The translations under genes were made by a program, and so were the position numbers. Below the pieces are notes generated by a model that did no database searches, was not told the DNA's origin, and saw nothing but the letters and a program-made list of their open reading frames with translations. Of a DNA stretch of 64,000 nt, positions 26,563 through 38,874 are shown one piece after another. The stretch comes from an uncultured Acetatifactor sp. (GTDB lineage Bacteria > Bacillota > Clostridia > Lachnospirales > Lachnospiraceae), in assembly GCA_934436435.1 (NCBI GenBank), contig CAKSAN010000004.1, positions 1 through 64,000 on the forward strand, in the 5' to 3' direction. Within the stretch, counting starts at the first letter, position 1. Each line of letters begins with the position of its first letter.

Positions 26563-27909
26563 ATGAAGAAAAACGAAGAGTATATGTTGGAACATGCCGG
26601 ACTGTGCAGAGCGGCAGATAGATTGGAACCCCAGATGTTTGACGAATATGGCGTACAGAGGGGGCTGCGTGATAAGAATGGTAACGGCGTAGTCGCAGGC
26701 CTTACCAATATTTCACGGATCGAATCTTTTAAAATGGAAGATGGCAAAAAAATCCCCTGTGAAGGGAAACTGTGGTATCGCGGTTATGACTGTATCGAAC
26801 TGGTCAACGGCTTCCGGGGAGATCATTTCGGATTCGAAGAAGTGGCCTATTTACTTTTGTTTGGCAAACTGCCGAAACGTGAGGAACTGAAACACTTTAA
26901 CGATATTCTTGCGTCCAGCAGAACATTGCCTACAAACTTCACCAGAGACGTCATTATGAAAGCACCCAGCAGTGACATTATGAATTCACTGACCAGAAGC
27001 GTGCTGACCCTGGCTTCCTATGACAAGAATTGCAGCGACACTTCCATTGAAAATGTGTTGAGACAGTGCCTGGGACTGATCGCTGTTTTCCCCATGCTGG
27101 CTGTCTACGGCTATCATGCATATAATCATTATTCCAATGACGAGAGTATGTATATACATCGTCCCCAGAAAAAACTGTCCACGGCAGAGAATCTGCTGAT
27201 GATGCTTCGCCCGGACAAAAAATACACCGAACTGGAGGCAAGAGTACTGGACACCGCACTGGTGCTGCATATGGAGCACGGCGGCGGTAACAACTCCACC
27301 TTCACCACAAGAGTCGTAACCTCTTCCGGATCCGACACCTATTCCGTCATCGCGGCAGCGCTTTCCTCCCTGAAGGGACCCAAGCACGGCGGCGCCAATA
27401 TCAAAGTCGTGGAGATGATGCGGGATATCGAGGCTCATGTGTCCGACTGGACGGATGAGGACGCGGTAAGAGCGTACCTGAACAAGATATTAAGCAAAGA
27501 GGCCTTCGACGGCAAGGGGCTGATCTATGGTATGGGCCATGCGGTCTATTCCCTGTCCGACCCCAGAGCCCAGGTGTTCAAGAGCTTCGTGGAAAAGCTG
27601 GCGGCAGCCAAGGGCAGAGATAAGGATTTCGCTCTGTATTCCATGATCGAGCGGATGGCACCGGAAGTCATCTCCCAGAAATCCAGAATCTACAAGGGCG
27701 TCAGCGCCAATGTGGATTTCTACAGCGGATTCGTATACAGCATGCTGGAGATCCCTCTGGAATTGTATACCCCGATCTTTGCCATTGCCAGAATCGTAGG
27801 ATGGAGTGCACATCGTATTGAAGAGCTGATCAATATGGATAAGATCATTCGTCCTGCTTATAAGAGTGTGATGCAGGAACTGGAATATATTCCTCTGGAT
27901 CAGCGATAA
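26563..27909 (+). CDS. gltA: Citrate synthase
   Basis: 448 residues. It condenses acetyl-CoA and oxaloacetate. Motifs: KLWYRGYDCIELV near the N-terminus, the His of LHMEHGGGNNSTFTTRV, the GPKHGGANIKVVEMM loop, the catalytic-region GMGHAVYSLSDPRAQVF, and IFAIARIVGWSAHRIEE near the end. GGAAAGGAAGG precedes the ATG. It has its own promoter and terminator, so it is probably transcribed alone. No aconitase or isocitrate dehydrogenase lies nearby. A 2-methylcitrate synthase cannot be excluded by eye. Confidence 0.9.
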   Translation: MKKNEEYMLEHAGLCRAADRLEPQMFDEYGVQRGLRDKNGNGVVAGLTNISRIESFKMEDGKKIPCEGKLWYRGYDCIELVNGFRGDHFGFEEVAYLLLFGKLPKREELKHFNDILASSRTLPTNFTRDVIMKAPSSDIMNSLTRSVLTLASYDKNCSDTSIENVLRQCLGLIAVFPMLAVYGYHAYNHYSNDESMYIHRPQKKLSTAENLLMMLRPDKKYTELEARVLDTALVLHMEHGGGNNSTFTTRVVTSSGSDTYSVIAAALSSLKGPKHGGANIKVVEMMRDIEAHVSDWTDEDAVRAYLNKILSKEAFDGKGLIYGMGHAVYSLSDPRAQVFKSFVEKLAAAKGRDKDFALYSMIERMAPEVISQKSRIYKGVSANVDFYSGFVYSMLEIPLELYTPIFAIARIVGWSAHRIEELINMDKIIRPAYKSVMQELEYIPLDQR

Positions 27910-27925
27910 TATGATATGAATGCAA

Positions 27926-27957
27926 TAAGGACTGCGTATTTGGCGCAGTCCTTTATT
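27926..27957. terminator. Intrinsic terminator after citrate synthase
   Basis: TAAGGACTGCG (27926-27936) pairs with CGCAGTCCTTTA (27944-27955) over a seven-base loop. It lies between two converging genes and may serve both. Confidence 0.75.
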
Positions 27958-27986
27958 GGATAACCCGGGAACAGAGTTCTCTGATT

Positions 27987-28508
27987 CTACGAATAGATCC
28001 GGCGGATAATGGATACGATCTCTTCAGCGGATTCTTTGGTGTCCTCCAGGATCCAGGTAACATAGATATTGTAGAGGGAACCGGAGAAAGCCCGGAGGGT
28101 GTAATAATAATCCCTTCCTTTCTCCTCGGTATAATAAGTCTCCAGAATATAACTGTCCAGTGCCTGTAACAGCAGATGCCCGAGACCGGTCCTTACCAGA
28201 CAGGCAATGAATTCTTTATAATGATAGAAATACTCATAGCAGTGCAGCATATTGCGGTGGTCGTTGTAATTGCCCTTGTCCGGCCAGGCAGAGACATCCT
28301 GCCTGTAGGCATCGACCAGATCCTTCAGATAGCTGCTTAAGATCTCGTCCAGAGAATGATAATTTCGATAATAGGTCATGCGGGAGACTCCGGCACACTC
28401 GGTCAGTTCCGTGATCGTGATATTGGATAGGGATTTGGTCTGCGAGAGCTGGATCAGGGCCTGCACCATACAATCTCTGGAAAAAAAGTTGGAATTTTTT
28501 GGGGACAT
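27987..28508 (-). CDS. TetR-family transcriptional regulator
   Basis: 173 residues. The N-terminal helix-turn-helix reads NITITELTECAGVSRMTYYRNYHSLDEIL, typical of the TetR family, especially the group with a YRNY motif. The C-terminal part fits a helical ligand or dimer domain (TetR_C type). AAGGTGAT lies upstream of the start. It is divergent from the DUF2974 gene with about 107 bases between starts, so the latter is a candidate target (inference). Confidence 0.85.
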   Translation of the reverse strand: MSPKNSNFFSRDCMVQALIQLSQTKSLSNITITELTECAGVSRMTYYRNYHSLDEILSSYLKDLVDAYRQDVSAWPDKGNYNDHRNMLHCYEYFYHYKEFIACLVRTGLGHLLLQALDSYILETYYTEEKGRDYYYTLRAFSGSLYNIYVTWILEDTKESAEEIVSIIRRIYS

Positions 28509-28615
28509 GACGGATCACCTTCTTTACGATTTCTACTTATTATTTATAATTATATAAAACGTAACACAATCCATCAAAATACGCAAGGAAAGTTCCTTGC
28601 AGAAAGGAGCGGCAT

Positions 28616-29878
28616 GTGGCAGAGACGGTAATTGAATATTTACAGAAATACGGAGACATCTCTTTTCGGGAAAAACCGCTGAATGATGTGGACAGTCTGG
28701 CATTATGCCAACTGTCTTATCTGAAGTTTGACGGCATGGTCAGTGATGTGCGGCATAACGGACCTTCGGTGACACTGCGGGAGATCGCGGAGCGGCCGGA
28801 TGTGGATCAGCTGTTTGGGGATGTCCGGTTCGAGAAGGAGAACCGTGCGCTGTTCGAAGGGTTACTCGGTGGCAGACGTTTCCGGGATATGAAGCTCAAC
28901 TGCTATATCAATCTGGTGGAAAAAGAGTGGGAGACCCAGTTTTCCGCCATCACCTTTCTTCTGGATGACGGAACCCTGTTTCTGGCATTCCGGGGGACAG
29001 ATGAGACCATCGTGGGCTGGAAAGAAGACTTCAACATGGCATTTTTAAATCCGGTACCGGGGCAGGAGTACAGCGTAAAATATGTAAATATGGTCACCGG
29101 CCGGCTGCATCATCCCTTCTATATAGGCGGACATTCCAAGGGCGGTAATCTGGCAGTTTACAGTGCCATGAAATGTGCGCCTTTTGTACAGAAGCGGATC
29201 CAGAAGATCTACAGCCTGGACGGACCGGGATTTCGGCCGGAGGTGCTGAAGGAATGTCATTATAACGCCATTGAAGACAAGGTGGTGAAGATCCTGCCCC
29301 ATTCTTCCATGATCGGCATGATCTTTGAAAGGGATATTCATTATCGTGTAGTGGAGAGTAAAAGCCACGGACTGCTGCAGCACGATCCCTTCTCCTGGCT
29401 GGTGGAGGAGGATCATTTCGTGGATGTTGGAGACATCTATGAGAGTCAGAAGATCATGAATGAAGCTCTGAACGAATGGATCCTGTCCTTAAATGAGGAG
29501 CAGGTCCGCACCTTCGTGGACACGCTTTATCAGGTCATTTCCGCATCTCAGGCGGATGACCTGATCGCCTTTACCGCCGACTGGAAAAAGAGCATGAACG
29601 CTGTGGTCACAGCGCTGAAGGAGGTGGACGCCCAGACCGCAGAGATGCTGCGGGGAATCATCCGTTCCCTGTTTGAGATCGCGAGGATCAAGGTAAAGGA
29701 GGAACTGACTTCCTCCAAAAAGCCCGGGCGCAGACTTAAAGGTAAGAAGCGAGAAGCGAAAGCAGAGGCTCCCCCGCCTGCTTTGGCAGACGCTCCGGAT
29801 GCCATTGGAACCCAAGAATCGGCAGCGCATCATGCTCCAAGGCTTCCGGGCAGCCATCCTCCGGACAGCGCTGAATGA
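28616..29878 (+). CDS. DUF2974 (Mbeg1-like) alpha/beta hydrolase
   Basis: 420 residues from GTG 28616 (GAAAGGAG upstream). The N-terminal DVDSLALCQLSYLKFDGMV matches DUF2974, followed by FLAFRGTDETIVGWKEDFNMAF and the nucleophile elbow YIGGHSKGGNLAVYSAM, as in lipase-like serine hydrolases. The region after residue about 370 is Lys/Ala/Pro-rich, and its last 47 codons run antisense to the end of the convergent peptidase gene, so this tail is probably not conserved. Substrate unknown. Expression may be controlled by the divergent TetR gene. Confidence 0.83.
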   Translation: MAETVIEYLQKYGDISFREKPLNDVDSLALCQLSYLKFDGMVSDVRHNGPSVTLREIAERPDVDQLFGDVRFEKENRALFEGLLGGRRFRDMKLNCYINLVEKEWETQFSAITFLLDDGTLFLAFRGTDETIVGWKEDFNMAFLNPVPGQEYSVKYVNMVTGRLHHPFYIGGHSKGGNLAVYSAMKCAPFVQKRIQKIYSLDGPGFRPEVLKECHYNAIEDKVVKILPHSSMIGMIFERDIHYRVVESKSHGLLQHDPFSWLVEEDHFVDVGDIYESQKIMNEALNEWILSLNEEQVRTFVDTLYQVISASQADDLIAFTADWKKSMNAVVTALKEVDAQTAEMLRGIIRSLFEIARIKVKEELTSSKKPGRRLKGKKREAKAEAPPPALADAPDAIGTQESAAHHAPRLPGSHPPDSAE

Positions 29879-30359
29879 TCTTCAGATGCTGGCCTAGACG
29901 GTCAATCCGCTGATGATGGGCGCTGTTGACGCGCATTTTGGCGGGGAAATACTTGAAAAAACGGGAATCATTCACCATAATGGAAGTATGGAATGCATCA
30001 CCCAAAGGAGCACTGTGCAGATGATCTTCCGGCATATCCTGTAGGATGGTGCCGCCGAAAGCGACGTTGATGACCTGCATTCCTTTGCAGATGCCGATCA
30101 CGGGGATCCCTGCGGCGATGGCCGTGTCAAGGGCCTGGAATTGCAGGATGTCCAGTTCGGTGTCGATGGAGCGGGAGCCCTTTGATTTTTCCCCAAAAAA
30201 AGCGGGTGTGATATCCCCGCCCCCGGGCAGAATCAGGGCATCGCAGGAGGTGACTGCCCCGGGGACTAAAGTGGTCACGATAAGGGCTGGAAGTTTGCGG
30301 AAGAATGCCTCATAATTGCCCGTTTGGGTTTTACGTCCCAAAATGACTAATTTTGTCAT
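29736..30359 (-). CDS. Class I amidotransferase-like peptidase (C26, PuuD-like)
   Basis: 207 residues. ALILPGGGDITPAFFGE, the nucleophile Cys in IGICKGMQVINVAFGG, and the C-terminal FQWHPE give the Cys-His-Glu site of gamma-glutamyl hydrolases such as PuuD. It is about 30-40 residues shorter than most members, with a reduced N-terminal part. Its last 143 bases overlap the end of the DUF2974 gene on the opposite strand. Likely substrates are gamma-glutamyl compounds; none is evident from context. Confidence 0.82.
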   Translation of the reverse strand: MTKLVILGRKTQTGNYEAFFRKLPALIVTTLVPGAVTSCDALILPGGGDITPAFFGEKSKGSRSIDTELDILQFQALDTAIAAGIPVIGICKGMQVINVAFGGTILQDMPEDHLHSAPLGDAFHTSIMVNDSRFFKYFPAKMRVNSAHHQRIDRLGQHLKIIQRCPEDGCPEALEHDALPILGFQWHPERLPKQAGEPLLSLLASYL

Positions 30360-30534
30360 ATGATTTTCTGATACCTTATTTTTTATAGTTAATATATGCC
30401 ATAACTTTTGTTTTTTGCATCAAACAAATTAGCAAAAATGTATCTTACGTTTTACAAAAAATAGGAGTAAAATAGCAACGACCTTGAGGGAGTGGAAGCT
30501 CTTTCAGGGATGTTTACGGAAAGGAAGTGGTATT

Positions 30535-31245
30535 ATGGAGGAATTGGCATCAGAACTGCTCAAGGAACTGAACTGTGACACGGCATTTTCCATCAAGCTT
30601 CCGGCAGGTATTCCCCTGATCGGCGGAGTACAGCTGGACATTGCGGAATCGGTCGTTATCACCTGGGTCGTCATGGCAGTGATTCTGATCTTGTCGATTA
30701 TCCTTACAAGCAACCTCAAAGTACACAATGTCAGCAGGCGACAGCTGGTGGCAGAAACGATCGTGACGAAGCTGGAAGGCATTGTTACGGGAATGATCGG
30801 GGAGGAAGGCAAGCGGTATGTACCGTATCTGGTCAGCGTATTGTTATATCTGGGCATATCCAATATCATCGGATTGTTCGGTATGAAGCCCCCTACCAAG
30901 GATCTGAACGTAACGGCGGCACTGGCACTGATGAGTATCGTTCTGGTGGAAGCCGCAGGTATCCGCAAAAAAGGTGTGGGCGGATGGATCAAGAGCTTTA
31001 CGGAACCCATTGCGATCGTAACCCCCATCAATATTCTGGAGGTGTTCATCAAGCCCCTGTCTCTGTGTATGCGATTGTTTGGTAACGTTTTGGGAGCATT
31101 CGTTATCATGGAACTGCTGAAGCTTCTGGTTCCGGTAGCATTGCCGGTACCCTTCAGTTTTTACTTTGATATTTTTGATGGACTGATTCAGGCATATGTA
31201 TTCGTATTCCTGACATCCATGTACATTAAGGAAGCCATTGAGTAA
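30535..31245 (+). CDS. atpB: ATP synthase Fo subunit a
   Basis: 236 residues from ATG 30535, preceded by GGAAAGGAAG; an in-frame start at 30484 would add a basic leader without support. Subunit a forms the half-channels that deliver ions to the c-ring. The essential Arg is in [19 protein letters not shown], with the preceding [17 protein letters not shown] and closing [19 protein letters not shown] motifs. It opens the atp operon; no atpI is seen upstream. The gap to the minus-strand peptidase (about 175 bases) is A+T-rich without a convincing consensus promoter. Confidence 0.95.
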   Translation: MEELASELLKELNCDTAFSIKLPAGIPLIGGVQLDIAESVVITWVVMAVILILSIILTSNLKVHNVSRRQLVAETIVTKLEGIVTGMIGEEGKRYVPYLVSVLLYLGISNIIGLFGMKPPTKDLNVTAALALMSIVLVEAAGIRKKGVGGWIKSFTEPIAIVTPINILEVFIKPLSLCMRLFGNVLGAFVIMELLKLLVPVALPVPFSFYFDIFDGLIQAYVFVFLTSMYIKEAIE

Positions 31246-31285
31246 CTATTCACTAACAACATTATTTTTATTGGAGGATTTAACT

Positions 31286-31501
31286 ATGATAGCTATTGGA
31301 GCAGGTATTGCAGCACTGGCATGTATCGGAGCAGGTATCGGTATCGGTATCGCAACAAGTAAGGCAGCAGAGGCTGTGGCAAGACAGCCGGAAGCAGAGA
31401 GCAAGATCACCAAGATCTTACTGTTAGGTGGTGCGCTGGCAGAGGCAACCGCTATTTACGGATTCGTTATCGGTATCCTGATCATCTTATTCATGGCATA
31501 A
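31286..31501 (+). CDS. atpE: ATP synthase Fo subunit c
   Basis: 71 residues, two membrane helices joined by the polar loop [13 protein letters not shown] 31286 follows TTGGAGGATTTAAC. The ion-binding carboxylate is the Glu in [12 protein letters not shown]. The first helix reads [13 protein letters not shown], so the Gln that marks many sodium-type rings (GxGQG) is absent, and the residue after the Glu is Ala rather than Ser. This points to proton rather than sodium coupling, though by eye only. Confidence 0.95.
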   Translation: MIAIGAGIAALACIGAGIGIGIATSKAAEAVARQPEAESKITKILLLGGALAEATAIYGFVIGILIILFMA

Positions 31502-31558
31502 CTATCCGAAGTCGGAAACGGCACAAACAAAGCGAAACGTAAGAAAGGATGAAAACAC

Positions 31559-32047
31559 ATGCTGAGATTAGATATTAATATTGTATGGACCATCCTGAAT
31601 CTGTTGATCATCTTCGCCATCGTGAAGATCTTCCTGATCAAGCCCATCCACAAGATCCTGGATGCAAGACAGGCAGAGATCGATAAGCAATATGCAGATG
31701 CCAAAGCCGCGCAGGACAATGCCAATGAACTGAAAAACCAGTACGAGGCATCCTTAAGCGGTGTTCAGGCAGAAAAAGAAAGCATCCTGAACGAGGCAAG
31801 AGGCAAGGCCAGCAACGAATATGACCGCATCGTGGCAGATGCCCAGACCGAAGCAAAGAAGATCATGGACAATGCCAGCAAAAATGCCGCACTGGAAGAG
31901 CAGAAGCGCATCGAACAGGCACAGGAGCAGATCGCCGGTCTGGTAGTGGAAGCTACCGCAAAACTGGTGGCTGCCAAACAGAACGCAGATTCAGACAGAG
32001 AACTTTACAACCAATTTATAGCAAAGACAGGTGAAAAGATTGATTAG
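31559..32047 (+). CDS. atpF: ATP synthase Fo subunit b
   Basis: 162 residues: one N-terminal membrane helix ([20 protein letters not shown]) then a long charged coiled coil ([20 protein letters not shown] and [20 protein letters not shown]) that serves as the peripheral stalk. GAAAGGATG precedes the ATG. Its end overlaps the start of the delta-alpha gene. Length is normal, so the mycobacterial b-delta type of fusion does not apply here. Confidence 0.95.
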   Translation: MLRLDINIVWTILNLLIIFAIVKIFLIKPIHKILDARQAEIDKQYADAKAAQDNANELKNQYEASLSGVQAEKESILNEARGKASNEYDRIVADAQTEAKKIMDNASKNAALEEQKRIEQAQEQIAGLVVEATAKLVAAKQNADSDRELYNQFIAKTGEKID

Positions 32048-34055
32048 TACAGCTTTAGAATACGCAAAAAGATTGCGTGAACTGAATATCCCCGGAGACA
32101 TTGTAGGTCAGACAGGCGATATCTTCAAAGCCGTACCGCAGGTGAAGCTGGATTTCGAATCTCCTGCTGTGTCACTGTCTGCAAAACACAATGTAATAGA
32201 AAAAGTATTCCCCTTACAGATCAGAGATTTTCTGAAAGTCCTGTGTGACAACGGAGACGTCTATCTGTGGGATGATATCTGCACCGCATACAGAGAACTC
32301 TCTCCCGAGAAAAAGGAAGAGTTCGTTGTGACCCTGTCCTATGTGACAGCACCCACCGACGAACAGCTGCAGAATATCCGTAATTTTATACAGAAGAAAT
32401 ACAACAGGGAGGACATGACCTTCGAGACGAAGGAAGATCCTTCTCTTGGCGGCGGTTTCATTATCCGTGCCGGTAACGAGGTCTATGACTGGAGTACAGG
32501 CGGACGTATGAAGCAGTTCGCAGACAAACTTTCCCAGGTAGGAAAGACTGCCAGCGAGCAGGGCATCATTTCCATTCTGAGAGGTGAGATCGAAGATTTC
32601 AACCTCCAGGCACAGGAAAATGAGATCGGCTCTGTCAGCTGGGTAGGTGACGGTATTGCCAACGTCAATGGCATCGATCATGCAGAGTACGGCGAGATTG
32701 TTATCTTCGATTCCGGTGTCAAAGGTATGGTACAGGATGTCCGCAGAGATGAGATCGGATGTATCCTGTTCGGTCATGATACCGAGATCCGTGAAGGTAC
32801 CAGAGTTGTCCGGACCGGTAAGAGAGCCGGTATCCCTGTAGGTGACGGCTTCCAGGGCAGGATCGTGGATGCTCTGGGAGCACCTATCGACGGCGCAGGA
32901 CCCATCAAGGAAGAGGCTTATCGTCCCATCGAGCAGCCCGCACCTTCCATCGTGGACAGACAGTCCGTAGGCGTGCCTATGGAGACCGGTATTCTGGCGA
33001 TCGATTCCATGTTCCCCATTGGTCGTGGACAGCGTGAGCTGATCATCGGTGACCGTCAGACCGGTAAGACTTCCATCGCCATCGACGCTATTCTGAACCA
33101 GAAGGGCAAGGATGTGGTATGTATCTATGTGGCTATCGGCCAGAAGGCATCTACCATTGCAAAACTGGTAGGAACCCTGAAAAAGCACGATGCCATGGAT
33201 TACACCATTATCGTTTCCGCAACGGCCAGCGATCCTGCACCTTTGCAGTACATCGCACCGTATTCCGGTACCGCACTGGCTGAGTACTTCATGTATCAGG
33301 GTAAGGACGTTCTCATCGTATACGATGATCTGTCCAAGCACGCAGTAGCTTACCGTGCACTGTCTCTGTTGCTGGAGCGTTCTCCCGGACGTGAAGCATA
33401 TCCCGGAGACGTTTTCTATCTGCATTCCAGACTGCTGGAGCGTTCCGCAAGACTGAGCGCAGATAAGGGCGGCGGTTCCATCACCGCACTGCCGATCATT
33501 GAGACACAGGCAGGCGATGTATCCGCATACATTCCGACGAACGTTATCTCCATTACCGACGGTCAGATCTTCCTGGAGAGTGATCTGTTCTTCTCCGGTA
33601 TGAGACCCGCAGTCAATGTCGGTCTGTCCGTATCCCGTGTCGGTGGTGCCGCACAGACCAAGGCCATGAAGAAAGCAGCCGGAAGTATCCGTATCGATCT
33701 GGCACAGTTCCGCGAGATGGAAGTGTTCACACAGTTTGCTTCCGATCTGGACAATGCCACCAAGGAGCAGTTACAGCACGGCCATGTACTGATGGAGCTG
33801 TTAAAGCAGCCTCTGTGCAGACCCTTAAGCATGGCAGAACAGGTTATGACCCTGTGTGCAGCCAATGGCAGAGTAATGCTGGATGTGCCCGTAGCACAGG
33901 TAAAGGATTTCCAGATGCAGTTCTTAAGCTACATGAAGGATAAGCACAGTGATATTGTCCGTCAGTTAGAGACCACCAAGGCTCTGGATGATGAGCTGAA
34001 CAAGCAGATCTGTGATGCAGCTGTGGAGTTTAAAAAGGAATTCTTACAGAAATAA
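32031..34055 (+). CDS. atpHA: ATP synthase delta-alpha fusion
   Basis: 674 residues in one frame. Residues 1 to about 158 are subunit delta ([28 protein letters not shown]; its typical end [20 protein letters not shown]). Residues 160-674 are a complete alpha subunit ([26 protein letters not shown]; Walker A GDRQTGKT at 340-347; [28 protein letters not shown] split motif; [26 protein letters not shown]). F1 holds three alphas but one delta, so a full-length product alone would not fit. An in-frame ATG at 32508 (Met160), preceded by AGGCGG four bases upstream, would give a 515-residue alpha, close to normal. The first start may be GTG 32031 or TTG 32040 (AGGTGA upstream). Confidence 0.92.
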   Translation: MKRLISTALEYAKRLRELNIPGDIVGQTGDIFKAVPQVKLDFESPAVSLSAKHNVIEKVFPLQIRDFLKVLCDNGDVYLWDDICTAYRELSPEKKEEFVVTLSYVTAPTDEQLQNIRNFIQKKYNREDMTFETKEDPSLGGGFIIRAGNEVYDWSTGGRMKQFADKLSQVGKTASEQGIISILRGEIEDFNLQAQENEIGSVSWVGDGIANVNGIDHAEYGEIVIFDSGVKGMVQDVRRDEIGCILFGHDTEIREGTRVVRTGKRAGIPVGDGFQGRIVDALGAPIDGAGPIKEEAYRPIEQPAPSIVDRQSVGVPMETGILAIDSMFPIGRGQRELIIGDRQTGKTSIAIDAILNQKGKDVVCIYVAIGQKASTIAKLVGTLKKHDAMDYTIIVSATASDPAPLQYIAPYSGTALAEYFMYQGKDVLIVYDDLSKHAVAYRALSLLLERSPGREAYPGDVFYLHSRLLERSARLSADKGGGSITALPIIETQAGDVSAYIPTNVISITDGQIFLESDLFFSGMRPAVNVGLSVSRVGGAAQTKAMKKAAGSIRIDLAQFREMEVFTQFASDLDNATKEQLQHGHVLMELLKQPLCRPLSMAEQVMTLCAANGRVMLDVPVAQVKDFQMQFLSYMKDKHSDIVRQLETTKALDDELNKQICDAAVEFKKEFLQK

Positions 34056-34084
34056 GTTATTTGTAGAGACAATAGGAGGTTAAC

Positions 34085-36423
<2,339 letters not shown>

Positions 36424-36440
36424 GGAAAGGCGGTGTGCGT

Positions 36441-36857
36441 ATGAACACCTTCAGCTTGAAGGTCATTGCCAGTGATAAAGTATTTTTCGACGGAAAATGC
36501 GGCATCATTATCGTACCGGCTCTGGACGGCGAGCAGGCCATTATGTCTCATCATGAGGATATGGTCATTGCCACGAAGGAAGGCGAGGTACGGTTCAAGG
36601 AAAAAGAGGAGGACGACTGGACCAAGGCCGTAGTTGGTGTGGGATGTGTCTACATTTCTCATAACCGTGTGATCATGCTGGTGGATACAGCGGAGCGTCC
36701 GGAGGATATCGACAGAGTCCGTGCGGAAGCCGCTCTGGAGCGTGCCCAGGAGCAGCTGCGTCAGAAGCAGAGTATTCAGGAGTACCATGTATCTCAGGCA
36801 TCCATGGCGAGAGCCATGTTGCGCCTGAAGGAAGCCGGAAAATACGAGATCAAATAA
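36441..36857 (+). CDS. atpC: ATP synthase F1 subunit epsilon
   Basis: 138 residues from ATG 36441 (AGGCGG seven bases upstream; GTG 36435 also possible). The beta-sandwich (VIASDKVFFDGKCGIIIVPALDGEQAIMSHHEDMV) is followed by a helical hairpin (RVRAEAALERAQEQLRQ; MARAMLRLKEAGK), which in other species can brake rotation. It closes the atp operon. Confidence 0.94.
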   Translation: MNTFSLKVIASDKVFFDGKCGIIIVPALDGEQAIMSHHEDMVIATKEGEVRFKEKEEDDWTKAVVGVGCVYISHNRVIMLVDTAERPEDIDRVRAEAALERAQEQLRQKQSIQEYHVSQASMARAMLRLKEAGKYEIK

Positions 36858-36927
36858 AAAGGTAAAATATTTGTAAAAAGTAACAAAATTATGCCTGTAA
36901 TGTTAGCAAATGTGTGCAATTCGGAAA

Positions 36928-36956
36928 TTGTTATTTTTCTGTCATTGCGATAAAAT
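36928..36956 (+). promoter_or_regulatory. Sigma-A promoter of the envelope gene cluster
   Basis: TTGTTA (36928-36933) and TAAAAT (36951-36956) with a 17-base spacer, about 30 bases before the sulfatase start codon. It separates this cluster from the atp operon; no clear hairpin terminator is seen after atpC. Confidence 0.6.
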
Positions 36957-36985
36957 CTCTTAGGAATCGTAAGGAGAGTTAAACA

Positions 36986-38848
36986 ATGGATTATTTACAG
37001 AAAAAATCAATACGAAGTGTCGCAGCTGCCATTGCAGGCTTTTTGCGTCATTCCGTCCGGAAAATAGGAATCACCAGGGAGAAACTTCCTTCCTGTATTG
37101 CTTTGGCGATCTGTCCCCTCATCACCTTTTATTTATTTGAAATGTATACCCACAATCCCTTTACTACCATGCATTTCAAGACCCAACTATTAAATATGGC
37201 CTTTTACGTGCTGACCGCGCTGTTATTGTTCGGTATTGTGAAATATGTCCGGGCGGCACTGATGCTGCAGACGGCATTTTTCATGGTGGCGGGGCTGGCA
37301 AATTATTATGTGTTGAATTTCCGTTCCGCACCCATCATGCCCTGGGATATTTATTCCATCAGTACGGCTGCCAGTGTGGCGGGGAACTTCAGCTATGAAT
37401 TGTCCACCAGCGCCGTATTGATCATTGTGGCATTTTTGATCCTGCTGTTGATTGAGAGCCGTTTTCACATGAAAGCGCCGGGCAGAGTGGCCAAGAGAGC
37501 GGCACTGATCCTGTTAAGCATTGCTCTGATCTACGGCTATACCGGCATGGTGCAGAGCGAGAGCTTTGTGCAGAATTTCGGATTGTATGACAAGCTGTTC
37601 ACCCCCACCGTCATGAATAAGAGAGACGGTAATATCGTGGCATTTCTGATGGAAATGGAATATCTGGATGTGGAGAAGCCCGCAGGATACTCCGCCGACG
37701 GAACAGGCAGCAATTATGAGCAGGCGGGAAAGGATTCCGCAGGGCTTGCGGCAGCCGTGGAGGATCCGGAGAGCGTGAAGCGCCCGAATATCATTGTTAT
37801 TATGGATGAGGCATTTTCCGATCTGGCAGTCCGGGGAGAGTTTACCACCAACGAGGACTATATGCCCTTTATTCACAGCTTACAGCAGGGGGCCGAGAAT
37901 ACCAGAACCGGTTATCTGAATGTTTCCGTGCTGGGAGGGAATACTGCCAATACGGAGTTCGAATTTTTGACCGGCAGTACCATAGGATTTTTGCCGCAGG
38001 GCAGTGTGGCTTACCAGCAGTATGTGCAGAAGGAGATGCCTTCTCTGGCTTCCTATCTGAAGGAGCTGAATTATCATACCGTGGCGATCCATCCTTATTA
38101 TGCCAGCGGCTGGGACAGAGACAGAGTCTATCCGCTGCTTGGGTTTGATGAGTTTTTGTCACAGGATGATTTTAAGGACCCGAGGAGAATCCGCAATTAT
38201 ATTTCGGATGCGAGCAGCTTTTCGAAGATCATTGAGCTGTATGAAAATAAGGAAGAGGGAGAGCCACTGTTTGTCTTTAACGTAACCATGCAGAATCACA
38301 GCGGTTATGAAGAAGAATTTCACAATTTCACTCCGGATATCACCGTGGACGGGATCGATTCCAAAGTGCTGTCCACGTACCTGTCGCTGATAAAGCAGAC
38401 CGATTCCGCCCTGCAGGGACTGATCGATTATTTCTCTCAGGCGGACGAGGATACCATGATCGTATTCTTCGGCGATCATCAGCCAACGACCTATGTGAGC
38501 AACCCGATCTTAAGAAATAATAAAGTGGATCCGGAGACTTTGACAGACGAGGAAAATCTGTTAAAATACAAAGTACCTTATGTGATCTGGAGCAATTTCG
38601 ACATTGAGGAGCAGACGGACGGGGAGACCAGTGCCAATTATTTGGCCATGGATGTGCTGGAGAACTGTGACCTGCCGTTACCCGCCCTGCAGAGCAGTCT
38701 GACGGAAGTACGGGAAAAATACCCGGTGATCAGCGCAGCCGGTGTGAGAGCCGCGGACGGCACGCTCACAACGGTGAAGGAATGTGGGGAAGCATTGAAC
38801 GATTACCGGAGTCTGGAGTATTATCTGCTGTTTGATTACGGAAGGTAA
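36986..38848 (+). CDS. LtaS-family membrane sulfatase / phosphoglycerol transferase
   Basis: 620 residues. About five membrane helices fill residues 30-190. The extracellular alkaline-phosphatase-like domain begins at RPNIIVIMDEAFSDL (first metal site), has GGNTANTEFEFLTG holding the Thr nucleophile, HPYYASGWDRDRVYPLLGFD, FNVTMQNHSGY, and MIVFFGDHQPT (second metal site). LtaS enzymes transfer glycerol phosphate from phosphatidylglycerol to lipoteichoic acid or other glycans. Whether this one polymerises, primes or decorates is not decidable by eye. GTAAGGAGAG precedes the ATG. The YfhO-type gene follows closely. Confidence 0.87.
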   Translation: MDYLQKKSIRSVAAAIAGFLRHSVRKIGITREKLPSCIALAICPLITFYLFEMYTHNPFTTMHFKTQLLNMAFYVLTALLLFGIVKYVRAALMLQTAFFMVAGLANYYVLNFRSAPIMPWDIYSISTAASVAGNFSYELSTSAVLIIVAFLILLLIESRFHMKAPGRVAKRAALILLSIALIYGYTGMVQSESFVQNFGLYDKLFTPTVMNKRDGNIVAFLMEMEYLDVEKPAGYSADGTGSNYEQAGKDSAGLAAAVEDPESVKRPNIIVIMDEAFSDLAVRGEFTTNEDYMPFIHSLQQGAENTRTGYLNVSVLGGNTANTEFEFLTGSTIGFLPQGSVAYQQYVQKEMPSLASYLKELNYHTVAIHPYYASGWDRDRVYPLLGFDEFLSQDDFKDPRRIRNYISDASSFSKIIELYENKEEGEPLFVFNVTMQNHSGYEEEFHNFTPDITVDGIDSKVLSTYLSLIKQTDSALQGLIDYFSQADEDTMIVFFGDHQPTTYVSNPILRNNKVDPETLTDEENLLKYKVPYVIWSNFDIEEQTDGETSANYLAMDVLENCDLPLPALQSSLTEVREKYPVISAAGVRAADGTLTTVKECGEALNDYRSLEYYLLFDYGR

Positions 38849-38874
38849 GAAAAGAGATCGTGGGAGAAAATAAT

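Noticed and set aside
32214..33425. 403-codon minus-strand frame under the delta-alpha gene
   Set aside because: Shadow of highly conserved alpha-subunit codons; no recognisable protein.
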